Shown: positions 45,554 to 58,070 of the stretch, piece by piece | Position numbering within the stretch: the first letter of the stretch is position 1 | Layout: each line of letters opens with the position of its first letter | Program-made: the position numbers and the translations under genes | Assembly (NCBI GenBank): GCA_036346275.1 | Contig: CM070730.1 | Coordinates: 45,306,918 to 45,370,917 of the forward strand | Length of the DNA stretch: 64,000 nt | Origin: Otatea glauca | Lineage: Eukaryota; Streptophyta; Magnoliopsida; Poales; Poaceae | Reading direction: 5' to 3' | Notes under the pieces: generated by a model | Database searches by the model: none | What the model saw: the letters and a program-made list of their open reading frames with translations, nothing else | Told to the model about the DNA's origin: nothing

Positions 45554-46345
45554 ACTTCACAGTAACTTTTTTTGGCATAGTTTCAAGCTTGTAAAAATAA
45601 AACAAAATTTGTACATAGCTGGAAAGCATCAATTATATTCTCATAAAATTTTGATATCATGATCAATCATAAATATTCCCAAAAAATGTTAATGTAGTAC
45701 TTCACAGTTTTCGAACTGTACAGCATGTGCTTGTAACATATGCAATTTTTGATTGAATAGTCAAAAATAGTTTAAAACTTTTGAAACTTTTACAAAAGGG
45801 TTATGAGAGAGTTGTTAATATCTCATCAAAATTTTAGGTGATGATCAAACATGAAACAATTTATAAAATTCTAACACTGTCACTGCCTCGTTTATCCTAA
45901 TTCAGTTTTTTATTTTTAAAACATAACAAATGATGTAAAAATAGTTTAATAAATTTTCTGTATTATTCTATATATCTTATGATAGTCCCATAAATTTTTC
46001 ATACCATGAAAATACTTCCTCAATTTTCTAAAATTCGCACAATGTTTCTGTAGAACTGCTAAAAAGTCTCAAAAATTAACTTTTTTGACAAATTATCATT
46101 GAAGATCACTTCCTTATAGCTTATTGATGTCATTCCGGTCAAATCCGGCCGAAACATACCAAAATCCGGTTTTGGAAGGCGAAATCTCGACGGTATTGGG
46201 AGAAATCTCGCCGAAAAAAACGAAATCACAGTAGCATTTTCAAATTTGTTTCAAATTTTTTTATCCGGTCGATCTGTTGAATATCGTTGGGCTCCGAAAT
46301 CCGACATTTCGGTGAAATTTCGCCGAATTTTGATACCCTGACTGT

Positions 46346-46440
46346 AGCACAGGCCGTGCCGGGCCCGAGAATCGGGCACGATGGGCGGCACGGCCCGGCA
46401 CGAAACTATAGAATGGGCCGTACCGGGCCCGATGACTCAA
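46346..46440. repeat. GC-rich palindromic repeat (GGGCCGTGCCGGGC type)
   Basis: Built from variants of GGGCCGTRCCGGGCCC and GGCACGGCCCGGCACGA, strongly self-complementary. A second locus spans 52276-52364 and resumes at 57732-57845 across the solo LTR. Its class is not known to me; short non-autonomous DNA elements are one possibility. Confidence 0.6.
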
Positions 46441-46538
46441 GGCATGAGGAAGAATCCTAGCATGAAGGTCACCGACTCACAGAGCTTGACCGTCATGGAT
46501 GCACCCAGTAGCATGAACGCCACCCCTATCACCGACAC
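46437..46538 (-). pseudogene. Possible host gene fragment: one exon with a hydrophobic helix
   Basis: On the minus strand a pyrimidine-rich tract and CTCTCAG acceptor precede an open stretch reading VSVIGVAFMLLGASM, TVKLCES and FMLGFFLMP to a TGA at 46437-46439. This is one or two membrane-spanning segments. The solo LTR at 46618 would then lie in the upstream intron. I do not recognise the protein. It may be a captured or decayed exon, or chance. Confidence 0.35.
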
Positions 46539-46617
46539 CTGAGAGAGACGAACAAAACAAGAGAAAGAGCTGAGAGAGATTGAGAGACGGTGCAAGAAGC
46601 TGCTCTCTCTTACTTGT

Positions 46618-49600
46618 TGTAACATCCCGTAAAATTTAAAAATATGAAAAATAACAAGTTTAGAAATTAAAAATGGAATTGAATAAGAATTTCAATTGGA
46701 ATCAAGATTTTGATTTGTAAACAATATCTTTTCCTCTTTTCTTACATTCTAAACTTAAGAAAAGAAATATTTCAATATTAAAACTATTTTTTCCAAAAAA
46801 AACAAAATATAAAAATAAATTTGAGATGTGATACTTAATTTGAATTTTAATTTCTTGAGTTTTCTAAATTATTGGTTTACCTTGAGTTTTGTGGAAATGG
46901 TAAATGTTAAAAGTTATACGTGTGGAAATGGTAAATGTTAAAAGTAAAAAAGATAAAAGTCTAAAGCCAATAAAATTTTTAAAAATCTTAGATAAATCCC
47001 AGATCTATCCAGGATCCTGATTATGCAACTTGCATTGATCTAGATTAATAAAATAAATTAAAAAGACAAAAATAATCCAGTCTAGATACTCTGAACCGAC
47101 CTTGTAAGAATTCTTCAGAAGTCACTCGACCTTAACCAGAGTTAAAATTTTAAACATGCCGACATATTAATCTTACACATCCCTGGTAAAAATATCAAGA
47201 ATTTATCCCTTCATTAATTATTTTTAGATATTCAAAAATAGTCAATTAGAAAAGCTAAAAATGGTAATGTCAGAATTATTAAAATTAAAATATACAATAT
47301 AAAAGTCTTAAAATTTTATATCATGTCAATAATGCTATTTCAGATCTCCATAAAAAGTTTCATCAAATAATAAACTGATTTTGATCTTAAATTAAATAAA
47401 AATCAGAATCAATAGAAAATGACAACTATGCATTGTCAGATTTTCATCAAATATTTTTACTAAGAATGTTTATCTAAAATTTTACTGTACTCTCATCTTT
47501 ACCTTGCCAACATCTACAAAAAATCTCTTAAATATTGAGTCATTTTCATTACCTAATCCTATGAATCTATCCGTGCGGTCCGGAGTGTTCGGCAGAATTC
47601 TCCTCTTTTCTCTCTCTGACATGTGGGCCCATCCCTTAACTCGGCCCCACGAGCCAGACCAAACCGCCTTTTCCCTCAGTCGTTTCCAGCCGGGCCCCAC
47701 TCGTCAGCTCCCTTTCCCGTTCCTTCTTCTCCCTCTCCTCTCGATCTCTCGCTTGAGACAGCCGAGCCAGTGCCGCCTTCCTTCTTGTCTTCTTCTCGCC
47801 GCAATTGAGCAAGCCCGAGGCCGCCTCATCACCGCCATTCCTGCTAGTTCATTGCTTCAGTGATAATTTCCTCTGGCTGTGCCCGATAAGGCCAAGAAAA
47901 CTCGCGCACCATCCCGCCGAGCCGCCATCCTCTTCCTAGCGCTCAAATGCTATGCCGAACCGACCTCTCCCTCTATATAAAGCGCCTCAACTTTTCCTTG
48001 GCACATCATACTCTTATCAGCCCATCCCATAGCCTTGAGCATTTCTTTCGCACCACCATGTTCCCAAACTGCGGCCTCTGTCCAAGAATGGGAAAACTCC
48101 AATTAAACTTGTACATCGAACCATAGCTTGAATCACTTAGCATGAGGCTTCCTCGTAGCACCTAGTACCTTTCTCCGTATTCAATTCAAGTCCATCTTCT
48201 CCGACGAGCCACAACATCGAGTTTCCCCTTCCGCCACCGCCCTCGCTCGGTGAGACCCTTCTTCCGCATGCTTTTCTTTCTAATTAAGTACCCAAATCGA
48301 TCACTCATCACTCCCTGATGCTAATCCTTGTGATCTTCAAGCTCAGGAGTCCCTACAACCTCACCTCCGCCTTTCAGCCATGGCCTCCGCCGCCCCCTCT
48401 CGGTGGCAACACCATTTCCGGCCATCTCCGACCAAATCAGTTCCACGCCTCCGGCCTTCTCTCGTCGGCGACGAGCCTCGGCGCCGTCTCCCCTGCCCCG
48501 GGTCACCGCCAAGCGGGCCATGGTTGTCAACCTCTCGTGCGCGTTGTGCCTCTGCCGTGCGGGCCCCGCTCCTCAGTCTCGCGCGCACGCAGCCTCTCGG
48601 TGCCAAGCCGGGCCATCTTGTCAGTGCATCAGCCAGCCAAGTCCAGAAAAGGAAAGCATAATTTCAACCCGAAGGCGTACTTTCCTATTTTGGTATATTC
48701 TCAAATTTCAGTATTTTCCTAAACCGAATGCATTCAATTGCTTATATCTTTTGCATTCCAGCTCCAAATGAAATGAAGTAAATTTCTAAATTCATGGTAA
48801 ATCACGAAGATTCAGAGTATACAAAAATATTAGAAAAATGAACTCTGTTTAAATTTTAAATTTAATTCCAAAAAAAGGGATCAAAATATGTCACATATAG
48901 AATTTTTACAAATGAACTTCAATTTGAATGAAATCAATTTTGTTAGAAACCTTAATTCCTCAAGAACCTAAATATACAAAATTATTTATATTTTGACATG
49001 ATTTACATCATTTTCTAAAGAAAGTTGTTTCTAATGCATTAAATATTCAAATATGCATATCTTCTGCAAAAATGATTTAGATCGTGTCGAATTAGTTTCT
49101 ATGTGTTTAAAAGTGAGTAATCTACATAGATATGCAAAAATATTTAGAATTTAATCTAGATTGAATTAAATTTGAAGATAGATTACTTTCCAATGCATAG
49201 AAATTGAAATAAATATAACTTGAAGCATACAAGTTCAAATAATGATAACATGATTCCCATGCCATCAATAAAATCATAATACCCTGTTATACAAAAATAT
49301 TCCATGTTGGTGCAGATTTGGATTATGTACATGTTAAACCTTAATGTTTACTTATATGAAAAACTCTCAGATAAAAGTAAAATGTTGTGAAACCAACTTT
49401 AAAACACTCTTAGCGATGTCCCATGCTAATGCCGGAAAAATGGATAAATAATCATATAAGGTGCAGTCGCAAATTAAGAACTAAAACAAAACCTTTATCG
49501 CATAGATTATAAAACTGCTTAAACCTTTTCAACAGCCCGTAGAATATCTCGTCTTAATGCAAATCTTATGAAGATCAGTTTAGAAATGATATTTAAGATA

Positions 49601-52039
49601 TATACTAACATAATCTAGAAAAATATTTTTATTACAACTTGCTTTGCATCTAAACCCGGCTAGTCCAATACCCTTAAGTAATATGGTTGTCACAACCCTT
49701 AATATCATATAAGCTTTTTCAGCAATGAATATGAAGTCTCATCTAAACATTAAAATATATGAAATTAGGTTAGAAATGTTCTTCAAAGTATAGACTATTC
49801 CATTCTGAAGAAATAATCTTATTTCATCATATTTTGCATATAAATCCTATTAGCCAAATAACCTTAAGTGTTACGTCTCATGGACTCGATTATATATGAA
49901 TAAGCAAACTTTGTAATAACGAGGAAATCTGTAGCTAATATATTTGTATCACCAGAACCTTCTTAAAAACCATAAGTAAATCCAGTAACCTAGCTCAATA
50001 AGATCTAACATATTCAAAGTCACTTATTATGCAAAATCAATTAAAAAGGATTAGGTGCTATTCATTTATAGCTTTTAGCTCATTTGTCTAATATGTTAAT
50101 TCTATTAATCCAAATAATTTTAGCATCTATAATTCGAGATTATAAATGAAGAATTCATAATTTTAGCTTCTTGAATTCGTAATTCAAGAATAGATAACCT
50201 GTAGAAGAAGCCACGTTTTGTTCATCATAAAAGCTATTAACAATATGAATGTGTAAATATCTAAATCATAACATCTTGAAATCATTTAAGTCAACCCTAA
50301 ATCATTCCTGTTTTCTGCAGTGAATCTTTATTTGATTTTACATGCATTTTCTTTTGCCCTTATTAAAGTTGGATAATTGCTATGTTTCCGATTGAACGAC
50401 GCGTAGAATCCGACGTCGCTACTTCCGTCGTTGCCTCCGTCAGCCGTGGCTTCGTCTTCATCGTAAGCAGTAAATAAGCAAGGCAAGCACCCCCTTTGAT
50501 CATATTGATCCCAGTTTTATAAATGTTTTCATTAAATGTTTTACTGCATACTTTGTTTTTATTAAAGTCTGCTATACTACGGGTAATGGTAGTTGTACCT
50601 GTAGCTACTTAGAACTTTCTTGATAAGTATGAGATTGTGAACCTTGATAACCCTAGAATAACTTAGACAGTAATTGGTGTCAATTTTGGTTAATCAAACT
50701 TAGTGTTATGCTTAGCTATGCTTAAAGCAACATAAAACTTGGATATGATTAAAAATGTTGGATATGACATTTAATGGGTATGACCTTTCTTGTGGTTGGT
50801 ATTTCGGTTGGAAAATGAAAATAAAACTATGGTTTAGATGCGAGCAATTATTGGCAATAGCCGGGAGTGCATGTCTTTTGCACGTAGTGTAGGGGGGTCT
50901 ATTTCCCGTGTCGGATTAAGGACCGAGCTATGGGTTGTTTTCAGGCCAAGAATTACCGTACAACCACAAGTACTGGTATGGGACAGCCTTAAACCGATTA
51001 AGTTATCTAGTTTAACTTTGCACTTTGGAAGGCTGGAGCAGTACAAGCTGTTTCTTAATGAATTGCTCGAAGGGACGTCCACACCGAGGTGATCATGGAT
51101 CAAACGTTTACCGATACACCGCAGCACGCCGTACTCTGGGGAAGTTTCATCATTTCTATGCTCTGAGTTCTTCTGCCATAGTATGGGTTTAACTTCCCGG
51201 AGTGCAAAGTTAACCTAAGTAATGTAAAGGTTTTCGTCATAAACATTCTGGCCACTACGCCAAAGGTGCTGAACTATGCGGCAAAAGGAAAAGGTCTTGA
51301 CTTGTGGGTAAAGATGTACACCTCTGCAGTGTGTAAAAATAATCGATTAGCCGTACCCGCGGTTATGGGAACTTGGTAAAGTCATCACATAGTTAGCAGT
51401 TTTGTTTATTTTCATAAAATCTGGTTTCTACCGTGTGTCGGCAATTCCTACTGTGTGTCAGTGGGAATGGTTTGTGGATATGGTCAGATACCAGTTCGTG
51501 ATTTCACTTACTCGTACTTTACATACTGTTATTTCAGTATTAAATTGCTTTTACTTAAGATTTGTTTTGCAATCTACTATTCTGTATTTACATTTCAAAT
51601 TGGCTTTATGCAAACTAACCATACTAGCCTTTCCTTTGAAATGGCTTGCATATATCATAGGTTTTGCAAAAGTCTTGCGTAGTACGAAAGTACTCACCCT
51701 TGCTTAATTGTTGTTTTTAGGTGAAAAATCAGATTAGTCCGATGCAACATATTTATCACAGGATTCGGGGTATTGACGATGAAGCTTTTCTAGGGATTAT
51801 GCCTTGTCAGTTGCCTGATGTTTGGATGGGCACAATACAAGAATTTTAATCCTTTCCGTTGCACTTCACTATGTGTTGTAAGATTTTATTGTATACATTA
51901 CTATTATCTTTTGTAATAAAGAGTATGGATGTGATATCAATTGTTATAAATGTGCGTGCTCGCCACTGATCATGGGACTAGTACTGTATGCACATGAGAT
52001 TTCCATTTTTGCATTTATGTGAAAATGGGGTTCATTACA
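46618..52039 (+). repeat. Solo LTR of 5.4 kb (long-LTR gypsy family), plus orientation
   Basis: 5,422 bp from TGTAACATCCCG to GGGGTTCATTACA. The flanks CTTGT (46613-46617) and CTCGT (52040-52044) are a 5-bp target duplication with one mismatch. It matches the reverse complement of 52365-57731 along its length. It contains a U3 promoter (TATA at 47974), a GC-rich leader at 48340-48640, a long AT-rich middle (48770-50400) and the conserved core near 51300-51370. No coding sequence; ORFs at 47504-47863 and 48318-48771 are in the leader. A size near 5 kb recalls the noncoding long LTRs of cereal LARD-type elements (inference). Confidence 0.85.
47974..47982 (+). promoter_or_regulatory. TATA box of the long LTR
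   Basis: TATATAAAG followed by CGCCTCAACTTTTCC. The start site would be near 48005, 1.4 kb into the LTR. Confidence 0.7.
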
Positions 52040-52044
52040 CTCGT

Positions 52045-52359
52045 CCCTCTCAATCTCTCTCAGCTCTCTCTCACCCGCCTCTCTCAATCTCTCTCGCCTG
52101 TCTCACTCACTCTCTTTCTCACCCATTGCCCCCTCTCTCTCCCGTGTTGAGCACATCCCCCTCACTCTATGTAACTGTTCAAGATTAAATAAATTTTAAT
52201 TCTTTTTCTCACAATATTTGCATCCATTGCCTCAACTCCATGCGTCTCCAGCTCCTTTCCTCTTGTTGCAATAGTGCAAATGGGTCGGACTTGGGCCGGC
52301 ACGGCACGAAGTAGGCACGAAACATAAGTGGGCCGTGCCTGGGCTCGCCGAAGATGAGC
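52045..52359. other. Spacer between the two solo LTRs
   Basis: The first 110 bases are a CT-rich low-complexity tract (CTCTCTCAATCTCTCT). Then comes AT-rich sequence, then the GGGCCGTGCC repeat from about 52276. No gene seen. Confidence 0.7.
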
Positions 52360-52364
52360 CGGGC

Positions 52365-55300
52365 TGTGAGACCCCGTTCTGATGAACAGGAACCTCCATG
52401 TGATTACTGTGCTATTCCCTAGATCAGTAGCTAGCACTCACATGTTTACCACAATCAATTACAGCGGAAACTAATACATAAAGGAAAAGCTACAACTCAG
52501 AGAATAAGGCAGCAAAAGAAATAATATCTTGTAGTTTGCCCATCCGACCCGCAGGCAACTGACAAGGCATAAACTCCAGATAGAACACGACGAAGAAGAT
52601 CCCGCAACCTACGACGAAATGAGACTCGAAGCCTTGCTAACTCATCCACCTAAAATAATAATTAAGCAAGGGTGAGTACTTTACGTACTCAGCAAGACTT
52701 GAGCAAAACCTATAATATATGCAGGCCATTTCAAAGGAAAGGCTAATACAGTTAATTTGCATAAAGCGAAATTGAATTGTAAAACAAGTTATCATTTGCA
52801 AACGGAATTTATAAAAGCAAGTTGATTGATAAGAAATATATACAGCAGTAAGTAATACTCACAGTCCTCCATGACGTGAGTTCGAATAATCCAAACCACA
52901 AGGTCCATCAATGCCAGCCCTTCGACATAAAGAAACAGTTGCTAAAACAAATTCAGAACAAACCCATTTTAGAAAATACCAAAGATTCTAACATTGGGAG
53001 GATTTTCCCCAAGTGCCCATAACCGCGGCCACGGCTAATCGATTAGATTTACACTCTGCAGAGGTGTACACTTTACCCACAAGGAATGATCAACCTTTTC
53101 GCCAGAACAATTAACACACTTCCTTTGGTGTGTTGGCAAGGAGATCATACAGAGCTGTTACATTATCTAGACGTGGCTTTACACCAGCCCGGGACGTTAA
53201 CCCTCGCCCTGAAGACAGAGACACTCACCCAAGTCGTGGATCCACATTTATCACACACACACCACGTCTCTGTCCAGGGCAAGGCATACACCGTTGCATT
53301 GGTATGTACAAACCCCTACAGACAGACCTGATCGGACTGCCTGTGCAATCTCCCGCCTTCCTTAGATGCAAAGCCACATCTAAACAACTTAATAGGCTAA
53401 GACCCGCCCATACAAGCCCTCGTGGTTGCACGAAAAACATGGATCTACAACATCCCATTTGCTCGGTCCTTAATCCGACACGGGCGATACTCCACCCTAG
53501 ACTACGTGCAAACCCGTCTGCACATCCGGCTATTGCCAATAATCGCCCGTGTCAAACCATAATTTTATTTTGGGGTTTTTAGCAAACTACCAGCAACCAT
53601 TTTCCCAAAAAGGACCATTTAGGTTCCAAATAAAACATTTCAGGAAACAATTTTAATCATGATCATCTGCCCCACAAAACTAAAGCATGGCTAAGCATGA
53701 CTAATATGATCACATATACCCAAGATGACATTAAGTATTGTCAAGCCTTATTCTATGGTTATCAAGGTTCACATGTGCATAATTATCAAGGAGTTTCATG
53801 AGACAACAGGTATATCTACCAGTACCACAAAATAGCGAATTTACAGAAAGTAAACGCATGCATGAAACATTTTAGTAAACACAATGCAAATCAAATACTG
53901 GGATCAAGATGGTCAAAGGGGCGCTTGCCTTGCTTAATCATTGCTTACGGTGAAGACGAGGTTGCAATAGATGAAGTCAACGACGGAAACGGCGACATCG
54001 GGTTCTACACGTCGTTCAACGGAAATAAAGCAAATAACAAGCTTTAATAAGGGCAAAAAGAAAACGGACAGCAAATCAAATAAAGATTCACTACAGAAAA
54101 CAGGAATGCTTTAGGGTTTAATTATGATTTTAAGATCTCATGAATTAGATAATTACATATTCATATACTTAATAGCTTTTATGATGAACAAAACAAGGTT
54201 CCTTTAAAAGATTAAGCATACTTGCTTTATGAATTCAAGAGGCTAAAATTATGAATTCTTACTTTTATAACTTCGAATTATAGATGCTAAAATTATTTGG
54301 ATTAATAGAATTAAAACATTAGAAAAAGGGGTTATGCGAATAGTACTTAATCTGAATCGATATTACACAAGGAACGATTTTGAATAAGGTACATTTGCTA
54401 AGTTAGGTTTTTGGACTTATTTATGGTTTCCAACAAGGTTCTGGTGATACAAATATATTAATTACAGATTTCTTCATTATTACAAAGTTTGCTTATTCAT
54501 ATTATGAAGCTCATTAAACATAATACTTAGGGTTATTTAGCTAATAGGATTTATACGCAAAACATGATGAAATAAGATTATTTCTTCGGAATTGGATAGC
54601 ATATACTTTGACGAATATATCTAAGCTAATTTCATACATTTTAGTGTTTAGACAAGACATTAAATTCATTGTTGAAAAAGCTTATATGATATCAAAGGTT
54701 ATGACAACCATAATTTTTAAGGGTATTGAACTAACAGGATTTAGTTGATAAGCATGTGGTAAACAAAATATTTTTCTAGAATATGGTAGTACATATCCTA
54801 AATATCATTTCTAGATTAATCTTCTTAATAATTGCATTTAGACGATATGTTTTACAGGCTGTTGAAAATGCTTAAGTAGTTTTATAGTTTACACGATAAA
54901 GGTTCAGTTTTAGTTCTTAGTTTGCGACTGCACTTTACATGATTATGCGTCCATTTTTCTGGCATTAGCAGGGTACGATCTTAAAAGTGTTTTAGAACTG
55001 GTTTGGCATTATTTTGATCTCGGCCGCGAAAGATTATAAGCTTACGAAGAATAAAGTCTTTATAAACTTAATCCAAATTAGTTCTTTTAGCTAACTATAT
55101 CTTTTAGAATTTACTGAGATTATCCCTATCTATTCTGCTACTTAATTTGTGAGATTATACATACATTTTATCTTCTCAAATGATAAGCATATATTCTTTA
55201 TCTCAGATTGCGTCTGCACACATGAAACATGTTATTGCTTTATTTAAAAACACTGTGATAGCAATTAGTTTCTGGAAATATATGTTCATCTACTACTTTG

Positions 55301-57731
55301 GGTTTGGTTCTAGTCATGGGACTACTTTTCCACTCTACTGGACCCTTCCTGCCAACAGCTAGAGAGGATAATTAAGAATGCTAGATGTTATCTAAACTTG
55401 ATATGTTAATTTTATCTCAAGTTTAGGAAGGATGCAGATTTGTGGATGTAATTAGTTGTATTGACAGAAATTGAATAGTGTATCAGACTTTGCCTCTATT
55501 TTCGTTTTTCTGTTTCAGAGCCTGAAAAACTTTAGAGCAAGTTCAGGGAACCTGAACTTCCTGAGATCAGAGAACTTCCACTTCTAATCCTTCAAGTTCT
55601 GAATTAGTTAGTTAATTGTGCACCCAATTAATTAGTCCTGATTAAGTCGATCATGCGTCTGGACAGCCATACAACACTCATTTGCCAAGGACAATTCTAC
55701 ATATTAGAACATTATTTTAAACTTGTATAATTGGCATGTGAACTTTTACAGGATATGTGGATATACATGTATGCTTAGAGAATACTGGGACTGAATCAAG
55801 TCGCACTTGGTTTAAGTCTCTATATTTGATTTTGATCAGATTAAGTTATTAAACTATCTTTACTTTCTTCAAGACCTTTTCAAGTTAACTGAATTTTGCT
55901 TGAGGTTCTGATGTTTGATTGAACTAATCAACATCATTCAAAATGAACTCCTAGTATTTTCAATTCAGAGATTAAAATGGTCAGGTTTTACCTTCTGTCT
56001 TTGGCCATGGTTCAGATTACTAGCTTGGTTTAGACAAGGATGGTCTCAGCTTGGAACTAACTTAATTCCTAGTCAGTTCGACCCTTGCGTCATTTTCTTA
56101 TAATCAGGATGTTATTTTAATTTTGCAAACTTAGCATGGGCATTCATGTACATCTAGGACAGGGATTAATTTGAGTTAAACTCTACTTAATTTAAGATCT
56201 TGGTATTTGGGATTAGAAACTTAAGTAAACTATTTATGCTTGCTAAGTTAACCTTAATTTGGTACTAATTAAATCAGAGATGCTTACAACACTGAACTGG
56301 TTTAAAAACTTATTCTTCCTGGCTTTAGTTTTGGACCATCCAACTTATTTCTCTACTTGCCATGAATAAAAGATGTTAACTATATTTCTTAACAATGGTC
56401 TCTATTAGTTTTGGGGCCACTGGTCAGTGAAAAGGAATCAAGAACAGAGCACGTACTACAGTTCATGGAGGACGCTCGGGCGCATGATTGACGAGCAAGG
56501 CCAACGGTGGTGCGGCTGCAGGGGGAATAAGGCGAGGCTAGAAATGGGTTGTTGAGGTCTCACTGAACCCACGATAGCCAACAGCCGGAGCTCCGGTGAG
56601 CTGCGGCGGTGGCGCAACAGCCAAGGGCGGCGGCGGTAGGAGGCGTCTGGTGGCCGAGCTCTACAGCAAGAGGGACTTCAAATTGATTCGAGGTATTTGA
56701 TTGTGGTTGAGTGACGAAGCTCTCAGAGCCAGCAATTGAGAAATGGTGCCCTCACCATGGACGGGAGCTGCAGCTTGGCTTGGATGGAAGCTTTGGTTAG
56801 CTTTGAACCTTGGTATGGGGAAGACTCAGTGGCTGGCTTTGGCGTGGGAGCTATGGACTTGTGCGTGAGAATGAATCAACAATGGCTGGCTTAAGGAATT
56901 CTCTGGAATTTGGCAAGGTGTCCCCAAAGAACAGTAGACAAGATGGCTTCAGTACTAGGCATCGAAATGGCGATCAACTGAGTTGGAAAATTTTGAAACT
57001 TTTTGACCATGATCTACTGGGAGTGGTTAGCTTTCAGTAAAATTTTGAGATGAAAATACCGCATGTTTAATTAATTAAAATTCTGACACTGTACACTGCT
57101 CAGAATTTTGATTTCGGATTTTGATTTATTTAAGGATGAAAATTTTATTATTTATTTTTAAAACTTTTTGTAAAAGCTTGGTTTGGGTTAATAATGTCTG
57201 TATAATAATTTCAAGTCAAAATATGGTGAAATGAGTTTACAAAAATTCTGACATGTTAATTTTCAGATTTTTAAGGTCTCTGTTTTTGAATTTTAAAAGA
57301 CCTTAAATTACATTATTAATTCATGATATTTTTACCAGAGGTAAATATTGACTTAAGGATATTATGGTAAATTTTTCAGGAGCAGATGAGTTTATAAAAT
57401 TTTATAATAAATCTGTCCTTGCACTATTTGTAGGTCAAAAGGATGTCTTTTCAACTTTTTATTCACTATGCTATGCATTTAAAATTCATGTACCAGCTAA
57501 TATGATTTTTAATATATACACTTTTCAAGATTTTACTTTTACCTTTTATCTTCTTACCATTTTACCTTTTTACCATTTCCCTTTTACTAATTCTATTTGT
57601 TGGATTTTCATACAATACAAAAATCCAAGAAAATTCAAATAAGAACCAATAAATCCAATAAAACTCATAAATAAATATTTTCAAATTTAAAATATTTATT
57701 TTTATATTACTTTACTTTTCGGGATGTTACA
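52365..57731 (-). repeat. Solo LTR of 5.4 kb (same long-LTR family), minus orientation
   Basis: 5,367 bp. It begins TGTGAGACCCCG and ends CGGGATGTTACA, flanked by a perfect 5-bp duplication CGGGC (52360-52364 and 57732-57736). On the minus strand it starts TGTAACATCCCG like the copy at 46618. The conserved core is near 53015-53095. It inserted in the GC-rich GGGCCGTGCC repeat. There is no coding sequence: the ORFs are short and scattered, and 56450-56780 is a GC-richer leader region. The U3 part (55300-56800) differs from the other copy and I do not find its TATA box with confidence. Confidence 0.87.
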
Positions 57732-58070
57732 CGGGCCCGCACGACACGGCACGGTGGGCACGACGGGCCGTACGTCACGGCCCTACACGGTTGAGACACG
57801 AAGTACGATGGACCCGTGCCGGGCTGGCCCGGCGCGGCACGACAACCACCTCTACACCTTAGTCGTGCCATGTTCTAAAGCCATTCATACTTTTCTTGGC
57901 AAATTTCCAAACACCACACGTCTCCACTCCGATACAACCACACGACAATACACTAGTTAATGTATCATTTCCGACAAGCAAGCTAATTCTTTTTTTTTTT
58001 TGCGACGAGGATGACGCATATACTCATATATCTATGGGTACAAGATAGTACTGAGTAGTACTCCAGCTAG

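Noticed and set aside
47504..48771. Possible proline/serine-rich host gene ORFs
   Set aside because: They lie around the LTR TATA box and GC-rich leader. Similar leader composition recurs at the end of the window in the third LTR copy, and no conserved protein motif is seen.
46618..57731. One large element bounded by the two 5.4-kb units as terminal inverted repeats
   Set aside because: Each unit has its own TG...CA ends and its own 5-bp duplication, and the 325-bp spacer contains unrelated repeat sequence. Two independent solo LTRs explain it better.
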